Shown here piece by piece: positions 1-13,300 of a stretch of 64,000 bases of DNA; position 1 is the stretch's first letter; each line of letters starts with the position of its first letter. This DNA is from Corbicula japonica. Its lineage: Eukaryota; Mollusca; Bivalvia; Venerida; Cyrenidae. Below the pieces are notes generated by a model. It searched no databases and was not told where the DNA came from. It saw only the letters and a program-made list of their open reading frames with translations. The position numbers were made by a program, and so were the translations under genes. The DNA is taken from contig JAZAYU010001057.1 of assembly GCA_038501625.1 (NCBI GenBank), forward strand, positions 1 to 64,000, in the 5' to 3' direction.

Positions 1-490
1 ACCCTAAAAAGACTGCAAAGTAAATATCCTTATCATACTTCACAGTGTAGACCCTTATAAAACTACACAGTGAATACCCTAATCATTCTTCACAGTGTAG
101 ATCCTTATCATACTTCACAGTGTAGACTCTAAAAAGACTGCACAGTGTAAACCCTAATCACACTTTACAGTATAGTAACTGATCATACTGCACAGGGAAT
201 CCCCTAATCATACGGCACAATTTAGACCCTAATAAGACAGCAAAGTGTAAACCCATATAAGTATGTACAGTGTCGAATCTAATCATACTTAACAGTGTAG
301 ATCCTTATCATACTACATAGTGAAGACCCTCATCATACTTCACAGTTTATACCGTAATCATACTTCACAGTGTAGACCCTTATCATAATTCACAGTGTAG
401 ATCCGCGTCATACTTCACAGTTTGAACCCTTCACTGTGTAGACCTGATCATAATTCCAATTGTAGACCCTTATGAGACTGCACAGAGAAT
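1..490. repeat. Diverged tandem satellite, about 25-bp unit
   Basis: Repeated cacagtgtagacccttatca-type units fill the first 490 bases with substitutions and small indels. It lies upstream of the first visible ErbB exon, so probably within an intron. Positions 491-1203 show nothing else recognisable. Confidence 0.85.
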
Positions 491-1203
491 TAATCAAACA
501 AATCACCACTCGCAAAATATATACTAATACTGGTATATATTTCCAGCTGTGTTATGTCTAATGTAGAAATACAGTCAAACCTGTGCTAAAGACTACCTTT
601 AAACGAAGACCTAATGTTTATAAAGACAACAATTTGTTTGTTCCAGCAAGTAATTAAAAAAATTCACCTAACGAAATTCACCTTTTTTCAAAGACCTCTC
701 ATTGGTTTCCACTGCGTGGTCGTTTAAAGCAGGATTTTCTGTATTCAGACAAACAATATGCACATCACAATAATATTGTGAAAATAACAGAAAGCAATAC
801 CAAGGAATGGCTTAGATGGAGAGAATAAGTCTTCCAAATGTCAAGAAGTAATCACCTGCTTAGACAATGGAAATTTGTTCTCTATATGTTTGATACAGAG
901 AGCAAAATCCAAGTTGACTTCCCCCTGAAATTGGTAAAAAATACTTATTCCAGTTCTAATAACCTAAGCCAATCTTTGAATAATGGAATATATTTCCAGT
1001 CAGGTTTTGTCTATAATATATCCAAACAAACAATATGTGTATCAATACAAAATATTTTGAAAACACAGACAACAAAATAGGTATAAATTATGACAACTTG
1101 CAATGTGCTTATCAGTGTTTTTCGGAGAAAAGTATTGTAAGGGATAAGTTTGGAAAAATTTTATTAATACATGTATTGAATATAACTTTTTTTTTCCTTT
1201 CAG

Positions 1204-1337
1204 TTCCGATGTGTTGAAAAGTGCCCTGAAGATTTGCCTAATCAGGTGCAAGATCCAAACCCTGATAAACCTACCATGACAGTGTGTGCCGCTGATGACC
1301 ACCCAGAAGTCATGGCAAGAGCAAAGCAGAGACAAGA
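1204..1337 (+). CDS. Egfr: ErbB exon: end of cysteine-rich ectodomain
   Basis: Acceptor CAG ends at 1203 after a pyrimidine tract and donor GTAAGT starts at 1338. It reads [14 protein letters not shown], then a spacer with [20 protein letters not shown]. The C-x3-C spacing and location directly before the transmembrane exon fit the last furin-like/growth-factor-receptor IV repeat. It ends in phase 2 (GA), completed by G of the next exon. It retains fewer cysteines than the corresponding vertebrate segment. Confidence 0.85.
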
Positions 1338-4300
1338 GTAAGTACTCCGGAGAACCATTGCCCTTTGGAGTGTTCTTACTCCTAATTCCGTGGAATAAGG
1401 ATGTCTGATATTGGTCTACACTGATCTCTTCTTGATATATTTTTTATTCGAAATAACCTTATAAATCTACAAGCCAACAGTGTAGATCCTGATAAGACAG
1501 CATGGACAAACCTGCTGATATGGATCTACGCTGTTCACCTATGTATGGCAGCCATATCTCATGGAGAAAAGGGTTAATTAGTTTGTTTCTTTAGTAAGAA
1601 TCACATTTCACTGTTGTTATTGATGATGATGTTTTTCAGGACTTTTTATGGAATGTTGTTCAGTGACATAGATTCTGCTGTAGAAATGATGATCAGTAAC
1701 TTAGATTATGTTATTACCTGATACCTTATATAAATGTTATTTGGTATTTCTTACTGTTTTCTGAAATTCTTAAAACGTCCACATTCGCGAACTGTTGACC
1801 GGTCAATAGTTTCGACTGTTTCCCTCGCGTGCTGTGACGTCATAGAGGGTTCCCCTCTTTGAGCGAGCGGTTTGTTGAGAGAACTGTTGACCGGTCAATA
1901 GTTTTGACTGTTTCCCTCGCGTGCTCTAAAGTCATTGATCAGGTAATAAATCAGTTATTATGCCCCCCTTCGAAGAAGCGGGGGTATATTGCTTTGCACA
2001 TGTCGGTCGGTCGGTAGGTCGGTCGGTCGGTCGGTCGGTCCGTAGACCACATCTTGTCCGATCAATAACTAGACAACGCTTTGTGATACAGTCCTTATAT
2101 CTGGTGTGGAGGTTGGTCATGACCAGTAGAAGACCCCTATTGATTTTGGGGTCAGTAGGTCAAAGGTCAAGGTCACAGTGGCCTTGACCACAAAAACCTT
2201 GTCCGATCAATAACTAGACAACGCTTTGTGATACAGTCCTCATATTTGGTGTGGAGGTTGGTCATGACCAGTAGAAGACCCCTATTGATTTTGGGGTCAG
2301 TAGGTCAAAGGTCAAGGTCACAGTGGCCTTGACCACAAAAACCTTGTCCGATCAATAACTAGACAACGCTTTGTGATACAGTCCTCATATTTGGTGTGGA
2401 GGTTGGTCATGACCAGTAGAAGACCCCTATTGATTTTGGGGTCAGTAGGTCAAAGGTCAAGGTCACAGTGGCCTTGACCACAAAAACCTTGTCCGATCAA
2501 TAACTAGACAACGCTTTGTGATACAGTCCTCATATTTGGTGTGGAGGTTGGTCATGACCAATAGAAGAACCCTATTGATTTTGGGATCAGTAGGTCAAAG
2601 GTCAAGGTCACAGTGGCCTTTGCATACAAAAACGTTGTCCGATCAATAACTAGACAACGCTTTGTGATACAGACCTCATATTTGGTGTGGAAGTTGGTCG
2701 TGACCAGTAGAAGACCCCTATTGGTTTTGGGGTCAGTAGGTCAAAGGTCAAGGTCACGGTGGCCTTGACAACAAAAAACCTTGTTCGATCAATAACTAGA
2801 CAACGTTTTTTTTATACAGATCTAATATATGGTGTGGAGGTTGGTCATGACCAGTACAAGACCCCTATTGATTTTGTCCTCATATTTGGTATGAATGTTG
2901 GTCATGACCAGTAGAAGACCCCTATTGATTTTGGGGTCAGTAGGTCAAAGGTCAAGGTCAAAGTGGCCTTTGTACACAAAAACCTTGTCCGATCAATAAC
3001 TAGACAACGCTTTGTGATACAGTCCTCATATTTGGTGTCGAGGTTGGCCATGACCAGTACAAGACCCCTATTGATTATGGGGTCATTATGTTAAAGGTCA
3101 AGGTCACAGTGGCTTTGACAACAAAAAAACCTTGTCTGATCAATAACTAGACAACACTTTGAGATACAGTCCTCAAATTTGGTGTGTAGGTTGATCATGA
3201 CCAGTACACGACCCCTACTGATTTTGGGGTCAGTAGGTCAAAGGTCAAGGTCATGAGTGCTTTGGTTTCGTATGGATGGTCACTAAAGCCTGCACATTAC
3301 CGGAATTGACATAACACTAGAGCTACTATATCTCCGCCAATAGCGAATATTTGATTTAAATTACAATAAAATCCTTTGTGTTAGACTAGGTTAATCTACA
3401 CGCGCTTATGTTTGTCGAGGTAAATGTAATCCTCTCATTGGATGACCTGGTTATTGATATATAGGAGTTCCACCGTCTTGTAAATTGCTTTCATGACTGG
3501 TACCCTTCATTGCTAAAGCTTACAAAAGTCTCTAAATTTCCAAAAATTTAAATTCAATGCTAATAGATATCACTTGCACGTCAGGGGGGGGCATTTGTGT
3601 TTGACAAACACCTCTTGTTTCATATGTGATCTGGGAACAGTAAAACAGTTGTCCCCCGGTGTCGGGGATAGCGTTTTGAACTGTTGCCCTCGGCCTACGG
3701 CCTCGGGCAACAGTTTAAAACGGGACAACAGATTAACTGTTCCCAAATCACATATGAAATAACTGTATACTGTTGTCACCTAAGTGCAATGACGGTATAA
3801 CTGCTACATATTTCAATTGATATGGATTTTGCTGTGGCACGTGCGAAATAGTGTCAAGATTTTGCCCTTGCACGTGAGTAATAGTTTTCGGTGACAAAGA
3901 TTTTACTGCGGCACATGTGAAATGCTGTTCAGTGACATAGAGTTTGCTGTTGCACGTGTTTAATTATGTTCAGTGACATACAATTTGCTGTGGTACGTTT
4001 GAAATTGGGTTCAGTGACATAGATGTTGCTGTGACACATGAAAAGAGACGTTCAGTAACATACGGTTTGCTGTGATACGTGTTGAGTGGGGTTCAGTGAT
4101 ATAGATTTTCATGTTGCACATGTAAAACGGGTTTCAGCGACATCGGTTCTGCTGTAGAACATGTAAAACGGTGCTTAGTGACAAAGATTTTGCTAAAGCA
4201 CATGTAAAAATTGTATTGACTATTTCGTCGAGTGTTCAGTTATTGTTGTAATTTTGTTTTAGGGAAGAGCGTAAGAAGATCCTCATTATTGCGTTGTCTG

Positions 4301-7300
4301 TATCTGCTGGTGCCGTGATGCTCGGCATTCTACTTGCATTGTTTGGTTACTATTGGAAACAAAGGGAACGCCATAAAGAAAACACAATCACGCTAACTGC
4401 AAAGCTGACAGGTGCCATTGATACTGAGGTATACCGCAGTTGCTTGTTCTGCCTATTTTTTGGAAATGGAATCTGGTCATTTTGCCCAATTTGTTTGGAC
4501 AAAATGGTCAATTATAGGAAATTAAGGTTCGCACCTATTATACCAATATTCTTAGTCCAGTGTTTAGGCGTATATTCAAACAAAAAAATAAAACTGTTAA
4601 CTAGACATATTATACCAACCTTTATAAGATGGGTGCAAATAGAGCATTTTCTAAACATATTTTTAATGTAGTATCGACCGTCCCGGAACTTTATGCAAAG
4701 TCATATCGAAGAGTTCGTAATTTATCGCTATAATATTGTTGAAAGAATGTCATGAAATTAAACATGCTTGCAACGGGGTTACTAAACCGCTTACATTTCC
4801 TATTCATGAAGGGAAGACATTCTAAGGGTGGAAAAACTATCGTTACTCTATTTCAGTAAATTGTATACGCTTTCTGTAGAAATTCTGGAAAGAAAGGATG
4901 ATTTCAATAGTTAAAATTATAGGATCTTTTGGCAAAGTAAACAATCTCAGTCATTTTTTACTTTCTATATTGATATCTTGACACGCTTCAAGTCCAAATA
5001 AGCCTGTTAATTTAATTGAGACTTCACATAAATGTTTGTCATCAAGCATAGTTGTGCATCTCTTCGAGAGTTTCCCGTAAATTTATTTTGGCAGAGTTAT
5101 GGGCTCTTTGTCATATTAAATGTAATTAAAACATCTGAATTAATATCTTCTCTAAAACCGCTTGGAGGATTTAATTAAAATTTCACTAAATGTTGTCATT
5201 TAGTCTTTTTGTGCATAAAACCAAGATTTTAGCTCAATGTTTCTGGCACAATTTCGGGAACATTATCATGTTATAATAACATTCTATTTTAAAAACATTT
5301 TCCATGCTTCCTCTCCAAAACGACTTGGAGGATTTTCTTGGAATTGCACATGAATGTTTGTCACTTACCCTAGTAACTGTTGTGCATGTCATCAGGAGTT
5401 TTCGCTTGGACTATGTTGGCATAGTAATTAGCCCTTTGTCGGTTTTTACTATAATTCGTCGACGATATATCTTGAGAGATTTACTTTAAACTTCCTATAT
5501 ATATTCCTTATCATCACCGACATTGTATGTGGCAGAATCCATTACTTTAAAAAACATATTTTCAGGAAAATCTTCTCTTTAATCTCAGAATTGTCCTTAA
5601 AAATTAACGTTGTACTATAATTTGTTCAGTACTAGTACTTGCGGGGTTTACTACAGACTTTCAACTCATGATCTTTATCCCCTTCCACATTATAAGGTTC
5701 ATCTCTTTTCCACATGCACATTTAATTACATAATTATATACCAATTTGATTTCAAGGCTACATTTTTTATTGAAATTCTATATTAAAATCTTGTATACGC
5801 TCCAAAACCGCTTGAGGAATTTTATTGAAACTTTACAGAAATGTTTGTCACCGAGCCTTGTTGTGCATAAAATCAGGAGTTTCTCCTCAGTAAAAATATT
5901 GGCTGAGTTATGAGTCCTTAGTCTTTTTACTATTATAACTTCTATATTAAACATTTAACACTTACACTATCTCAAACTGTTTAATATGATTTTAATATTC
6001 AAACTATACAGGAAAATGTTGACATGTCGCCAATCCTTTTTTTTTTGCATATCATCAGGAGCTTCCGCTCGGATTATTTTTAGCAGAGTTATAGGTCCTT
6101 AGTCATTTTGACTACTACACTCCTTGAGGGATTTTCTTCAAACTTTAAATATGTTTCATATCATCACTTGTATCATCGCGCTCATCATAATTATGTGGTA
6201 AGGTCCATTACTATTACAATCATATTCCCAGGATAATATAACCTTTAAAATTAGAATTGCCCTTACAATTTCTAATTTTTTACTATCGCTTTTTATTACT
6301 TGGTGGATTTACTTCATATGGTCTTTATCATCTTCCATATTATAAGCGTTAAGGTTAAACTTTTTTCCATAGGCATTCAAATACATTATCTATACCAATT
6401 CAAATTTATAAATAATTTTGGGAGGAATATGTCAATTTCAGTGACAGCTTTTGTTCACTTAAGTTATGTGTTAACCAAATATGCGCTTGGCCAATAACTT
6501 TAAAACTAATTGAGCTATTAATTTGAATCTTAAAGTATATATTCACCATCAAAATCTTAGTCATTGCCAACAAGACCCGTAACCACACTGACAATATTTT
6601 GTAAGTTTTGCTACTTTTTAACTTAGATTTTTGTGTTCACCAAAATATGCAATATTATTATAAGCCCATAATTTAAAAACTGTTTGAGATATTTCTTTGA
6701 AACTTTATGTTCACCATCAGTATCTACATAATTATCACTGAGACCAATAACTCTACAAGATTTTTTAAAAGTTTTGCCCGTTTTGATTTGCATTAAAATA
6801 TGCACTGTATCCGTATCTTTACAACTACAAAAGATATTAACTTGAATCTCGGAATAGATAGCCACTATCAAAATCACTTTTTTCCAAGACCTGTAGTTCT
6901 TTTACAATTAGGTCATGAATAAAGTTATGAGAGCTCTTGTAGGCATATTGAAACTAATTTACACTGGAGCAATGAACCATATTTATTTTGAATTGCCAAT
7001 TGTTATCAGTTATCGCCACAATACAGATAGAAAATACCAATAGAAAATTTATGCGCTCTGATCGCCCTTTGAATAAAAGACTTCCCATAGAGTTAAGGGT
7101 TGGAAAAAAATAGTATTGATTATCTTTCAGCCTCTATCGCCAACTGATGCAAAACCAAATTTATCCAGGCTGCGTCTGATCCGAGAATCCGAGCTGAAGA
7201 AAGGTGGTATTATCGGTTCAGGTGCTTTTGGAACTGTCTTCAAGGTACACTCAATTTTAATTACATGATTATTGAATGATATACTTATAAACCGTGACAC

Positions 7301-10300
7301 GTGAAAACAAAGACCACATGCGGATAAAGACTACATTTAATTTGTCTTACTGACTGATTTTAAGAACAAATTCACCCATGAACAAGACCACCTGTCCTCA
7401 AAGACCACTTTTGGATTTTCACCACAGTATTGCGTACTATTATCTTGCGTACATGTTTATTAAGAACTTTCCGGCAAAATCTGGATATTATATGGAGATC
7501 GCTATTACAATGTAATAAAAAGGGCAAAATTAACAAAGCTAACACGGGGCTGGCCAGTTCGCGCCGCCCCCGGTAAGTCCGAGCCTGAAACAGGTTGATC
7601 TTAATTTCACAAGGAATGGATTTCACAATGAGCGTGTTCCAGGATGTTATTACGGTATCATAGAAGTTTACAAAGTAGACGTGTATATACCTGCTAGAGC
7701 AGACAGATAGAAAAGTATTCTAAAACGTAGAACGATAAATTTGCTCACATTATTAATATGTTAAAAGCACTAATAAATTTTTTGTTTCTATAACAAATCA
7801 GAAAGTCCATGCAACGCCTGCGATATTGTGTCGTATTTTCATTGCTCGTTTCATTCTTATCTTCAAAGTTGTCGTATAATGTGTTATTAAAGGGTTACTC
7901 GGACAAATTAAGCTTTCCACTCACACGTTCAAATGGTTAAACATACTATTTGTGTTTAACTGCATTATTACTCAAACTATTCTCTAAGTAAAATATAATA
8001 ATTTGTTATTTTCAGCACTATTAGATAAAATTTGAATCAATCATTGTTGGCTTTGTTGGAAGTGTGATGCATTATTAAATTTTATGTTCGAGATACATTC
8101 GAACTAGGGGTCATAATATAAAAATAGGAAAAGAAACAGGTACGTGTAAGATGCATTTTTTCAAGCCAGTTATATAAACACACACGTGCACTGGCGCTTG
8201 ACCTTTCATATCCGGTATACTGTACTATGCATTTTGTTAAATGAAGGGAATTGTCTTATGTCACATCGAATTTTCAAAACAAGGCCTCATTCTCTTCGGT
8301 TTGCAAAGTATAAAGCTGTACAAAAAATAAATAACACCACAGAATATGCATTATTTTGATGAGAAGGAGAAGTTTTATAGTGTTAAGGAAATACACTGTA
8401 ACTAAACCTTTAAAAATTGTAGAATTGAGTATCCGTGTCAATTGATAGGCAGTAACAGAACCTTTAAAAGGTATAGAAATGTGTGCCCGTTAATTATTTT
8501 CTCAGATCATTTTGTTTTAATTTATAGGCAGTATCAAGCTTTGCGTGCAGTTGACTATTGAAATAAATGCTTATCTGAATGGACACAGGTTATAGGGTTT
8601 TTACAGTATTATTTGCGAAATTCGCAGTTGAAGCTTGGAACAATTTATGACGAGACAGTAATTACTCTGTTAAATACAATACATTTGTATTTTCATTTGT
8701 TTAAAAGGATAAAAAAATGGCTTGAAAACACTAACACTATGCTTAAAAATACTTTTTGGAAATACAAAGAGTGATAGACGGGGTTTCTTATATGGGCTTT
8801 GATTTACCTAGAGCTTTATATAACTGTTGTTTTTATTTGCAGAGAGGATTTAAATATCTAGTAAGCTTAACCTTCGGTACTATAATTTTCCTTCAAATGT
8901 AGGGCTTTTGGTTACCGGAAGGAGAGATTGCGAAGATCCCAGTTGCTATTAAAGTCTTGCAGGAAGGAACTTCGCCAAATCAAAGCAAGGAATTGTTAGA
9001 GGAAGCGCGGGTGATGGCCTCCGTCGAGCATCCATGCTGTATCGGGATTCTGGCTGTCTGTATGGCTTCTCGGGTATGTTATATATAAATATATACCATC
9101 CTACAGTTCCACTTCTAATTGAAATTCTTACCAAAATATTAAGGAGAATTTGTGATATCACAACCTTTAAAATTGCTGAAGTGACAATGAAGTGAATGGC
9201 AGCATTTTTACAGAAACTCATGGAAAAATGTGCATGGTCATCGGCGTCACAAGGCAAAACATTTTGCACAGTAAAATATTTTGTTTGTAGCTTTTATTTT
9301 TATGTTTTTCATTGAAAATTAAGAAACGGCCAGAAGAAAGACTTTCTCCTCACCACATGCTTGTTTTCTGTTGTGGGCTGTTTCAAAGAAAAAACCTAGA
9401 AAGGTGAACAAATTAGTAAAAAGTGAAAGTCCATAAAATGTCCAAACTGGTTACTTGGAACTTGTGCATATTAACACTGAGTACATAGCTGAAAAGATTT
9501 TTGAAAACGGTCGACTGGATGCAGAGATGACATTTGGGTGTTTAAAAATGGAAAGTGAAAAAATGTAAAGAATTAATGTTCATTAAAAGTCCCAAGGGGT
9601 TACCTCAAATGTTTGTACAGTCTTTACGTTGATCAAAATCAATCAAGTATTACTCATATGTGACATAATAAATTGTTTATGGAGCTTTATTGACCTATAT
9701 TAAATATATTACAAGAATTTTAATTTATGTGCAATTGTTACTGTTTCTTATTATTCTTTTTCAATTTATTTAAATATGCATTACTTTTAAAAACATGTTG
9801 AAGCATCAAAAATAAGAACATAGTATCACATTATGATAAACAACTAATATTTTAAGAAAGTGCGTCATAAAACTGACTAACACAAAAGTGCAGTGTACAC
9901 AGTAATGTTTCACCAAGGTCATTCTTTTTTATGACAATTTAATAAAAATGACACAGACCTCCAGGAAAGAAACATGCTCTAGTATTCATGTAAGAGATAG
10001 GTTGACAAAATATTGAAATACATGTTGTCACACTCCTGACAAAGTTAGCTGATATTTTCTCTGCTGGAGACAATATAATTTCAATGCAGGAATATTATAA
10101 TTATTGCATCTAGAAACATTTATATTGTATTATTAACCTAATAAGTCCTATAAATTTAACAGCAAAGATTTATTGATTTTTTAATGTTTTTTTTCATCTT
10201 CCACGCTTGACTTAATTGCATATATTTTGATTACTTAAAGTATTATATGCTTAAATTTTATCATATTAAGTTGATGCCCAATTCATATACCTTTCACTAA

Positions 10301-13300
10301 ACAACACTTAAACGTGTCTCTTTTTAGCTTTTTGTAAAGTGATGGTCTACAAAATGTCATTTTTATAACTGTAACACTTTTTGTCACGCTTCTGACATTT
10401 TTTTGCCAACTATTATAGAATATTTTTAACGGGTGGAGCTTTTTTAGTAAAACTTTACAAATTTATAAAGAGCATTAGGAGACACATTTGCAAAATAAGA
10501 AATTGGTAGTAACAGTGTGTTGAACATTCTTAAGCAGAAAAAGCTCAAACTAGCCATTATTTAACAACCCTTGTGATTTTATTAGTGAGTTGGCCCCTCA
10601 CTTGATGTGTGTTGGGTTTCAGATGATGTTAATCACACAGCTTATGCCACTGGGATGTCTTCTGGACTATATCAGGAAAAACAAAGATAACACTGGGTCA
10701 AAATCTTTGCTGGATTGGTGCACGCAGATTGCCAGAGTAAGTACCACATTTTTCATAAGAAATTTGAATGTGTGAAAAATTGCCATTGTTGGGTCGCTCT
10801 TTCGATTAAAGGGATGGCTATGTTCGTCCGTCGGTCTGTTCTTCACGAAAACATCGTTGGCTTTAACTTTTAAATTACCATTTTTTAATATTTCTTCATC
10901 AAACTTTCACTTTATGTTGCTTATGGCAGCAGGGTTATGATGATGCAAAACATTTAGGTTAAGGTCACATTTGATGGAGTTATTACTCTTTTCTTACTTG
11001 GATTATAACTCTGAAAAAGAAACACAATCTGCTTTGTATTAATGTTTAATTATTTGATTTTATAGGTAAAGTAGCATTATTTTTATGATGTTCTTTTCAG
11101 GGTATGGCATATTTAGAAGACAGGGGTATTGTACATCGTGATTTAGCAGCAAGAAATGTGCTAGGTAAGCTTGAAATAAACAATTTTTGATGGATACTGT
11201 CATTGTTTTTTGTCCTTTGGAAGTTTGGATGAGGCCTATATCGTACATAGGTAAACCGTATTTAAATATTTGAACGTAACCTATACACCGTATTTTTTAT
11301 TGTTTTTAGGGTGTGGCTGATATTCGTGTGCGGCAAATACATGATAAATTATGTTAATAATAATTTGTGATGGTGGACATAACAGACACTTAACCCTTTA
11401 CTCCATTTACAACTTATGTGTGGCGGCCGTAAAAGGTCTCCCCGCACATATAGTCAGTACTGTTATCAGTAAAATAACCCGTTACCGATGTCGTTCAGTG
11501 ATGATTTCTTATGTCGGGGCTATCTGATCAACCTTTTTGGGGGTAGTCCAGGTTAGATGAATTGGTTGCCTCGTCGGAACTGCAGGGTTAGCGCTGTCAC
11601 TGTTGCGGTGCGTGTTCTTTCTCAGGTAAAGACAGTATCTGTTTATTGCAAGGGCAAACAGTCTTGATTCAAATAAGTATTTGCATAAGTGCCATCTGAT
11701 CTGGATCTAGATTGGTGGCTACTTGGTCAGAAATAACCTAGTTAGATGGTACAGATGTTCCGGCTGATCTGGATCTACACTGTTTGCCCACATGATACAG
11801 GCAGTAAAGTTAACTTCTATTTACTTTTTGTAAATATTTGTTAACTAGTGAAGCATGGAAATGTCGCAAGCATGCTCAATTTTAAGCACTGCCTACTTCG
11901 TAGCGAGATTGCTCTAGACAAATGGGTAATCTTGTTTTGTATAGTTCACAACATTTTTGGTATTATTTCGGGTCCTGTGTGAACATAAAGCCACACAAAA
12001 CTCAAAGCTTTGGAGGTATGAACGGGTTCAATTGAACATTGAACTATTTTTACAATAGTTTAAAACTGGTATACAGTACTGTGAACGTATAATGAAACAA
12101 AATTTGTGTCTATCGTGCGTCCATATATCGTGTATCTTGCGTCCTTCTAACTTCTATCGCGGGTCCGTATATCGTACATCGTGCATCCGTCTAACGTCTA
12201 TCGTGCATCGTGCATCCTTTAATCCTGTTTTGTGTATCGTGCAACGTGCATTCGTTTCTCGCATAATCAAAAAAATAGTTATACGTATTTTTTAATATCA
12301 ACCATTAATCTTATAATATTTAAATAGCACTTTAAATTTTTAGAAAAAAACTCGTACACGAATTATAAAAATCGGCAGTATGTTTTTGTACAAAATGGCA
12401 CTTTTATTACTCAAAGTACATAATGTACATTCAGATGTGAATTTATATAATAATAATAATACATTAAAAATGTTTCCCTGCCCGTGGTTCATTTTTGTTT
12501 TAGTTTACCGGTTTTAAGGGAAAATCGTGCAGAAAACATTTAAGGATCCAAATGATGCAAAATTTAAAATATATCTATCTATCTTCCATTTATGTCAAAC
12601 CCCTCGCGGGGACGTAGACATTTGCGCGTCGAAGACCAAGATTGTTAGTAGAACAAAGATTAAAAGTTAAAAAAAAGATATACAGGGGTTTTATGTTAAA
12701 AGGATAAAAGAAGGAGTATGCAGAGCTATGGTGATTGGTGTTCAATACAGCAGATAGCTGCATTGAACAGCTCAATGGTCGGGAGTGAGGGGATATCAGG
12801 GAGAAGGGCATTTCAGAATGTAACTGTTCTTGGGAAGTACGAATACTTATAGTAGTCAGATACCACAGTTTTTAAAAACGACTTGTTTGATAAAACATTC
12901 CAAACGTGTCTTTTCGTGACAAACTATTAACTGTACAAAAAAGTGAATGGCTTTGATGGATGCTTTTTGACACACTGTGACTATTGTATCCGAACCGAAT
13001 GCTTATCCAAAGTATGTCTCTTCCCTCGCTGGGGTAATTCAATTAGATGAAAAGGGAACTTTGAAAGCCATCGAACACGACAAATATGAAAATATTGCAG
13101 GCTCGGTTTGATTGAGCCTGTTCATGTACAGTAATGGAAAGGCATATTACTGCCTACGCCGCCTAGCCCCGGGTTGAGCGCAACTCAATATTTACACCAA
13201 TAAACAGTACAATTCTGACCATCCTAAACGATGGTGTGCATATGGCGGTGGACCTGGAACCTTCAATGAGGTATTTTCAGATTAATACCATTCCAAGTCC

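Noticed and set aside
1..490. CRISPR-like array
   Set aside because: Units are contiguous and diverged without unique spacers; eukaryotic satellite.
1960..2187. Frames over GGTC repeats ([16 protein letters not shown])
   Set aside because: Microsatellite translation within a pearl-like element.
4429..4671. Open frame continuing from the transmembrane exon
   Set aside because: Family similarity stops at the GTATAC donor and the phase joins perfectly to 7131.
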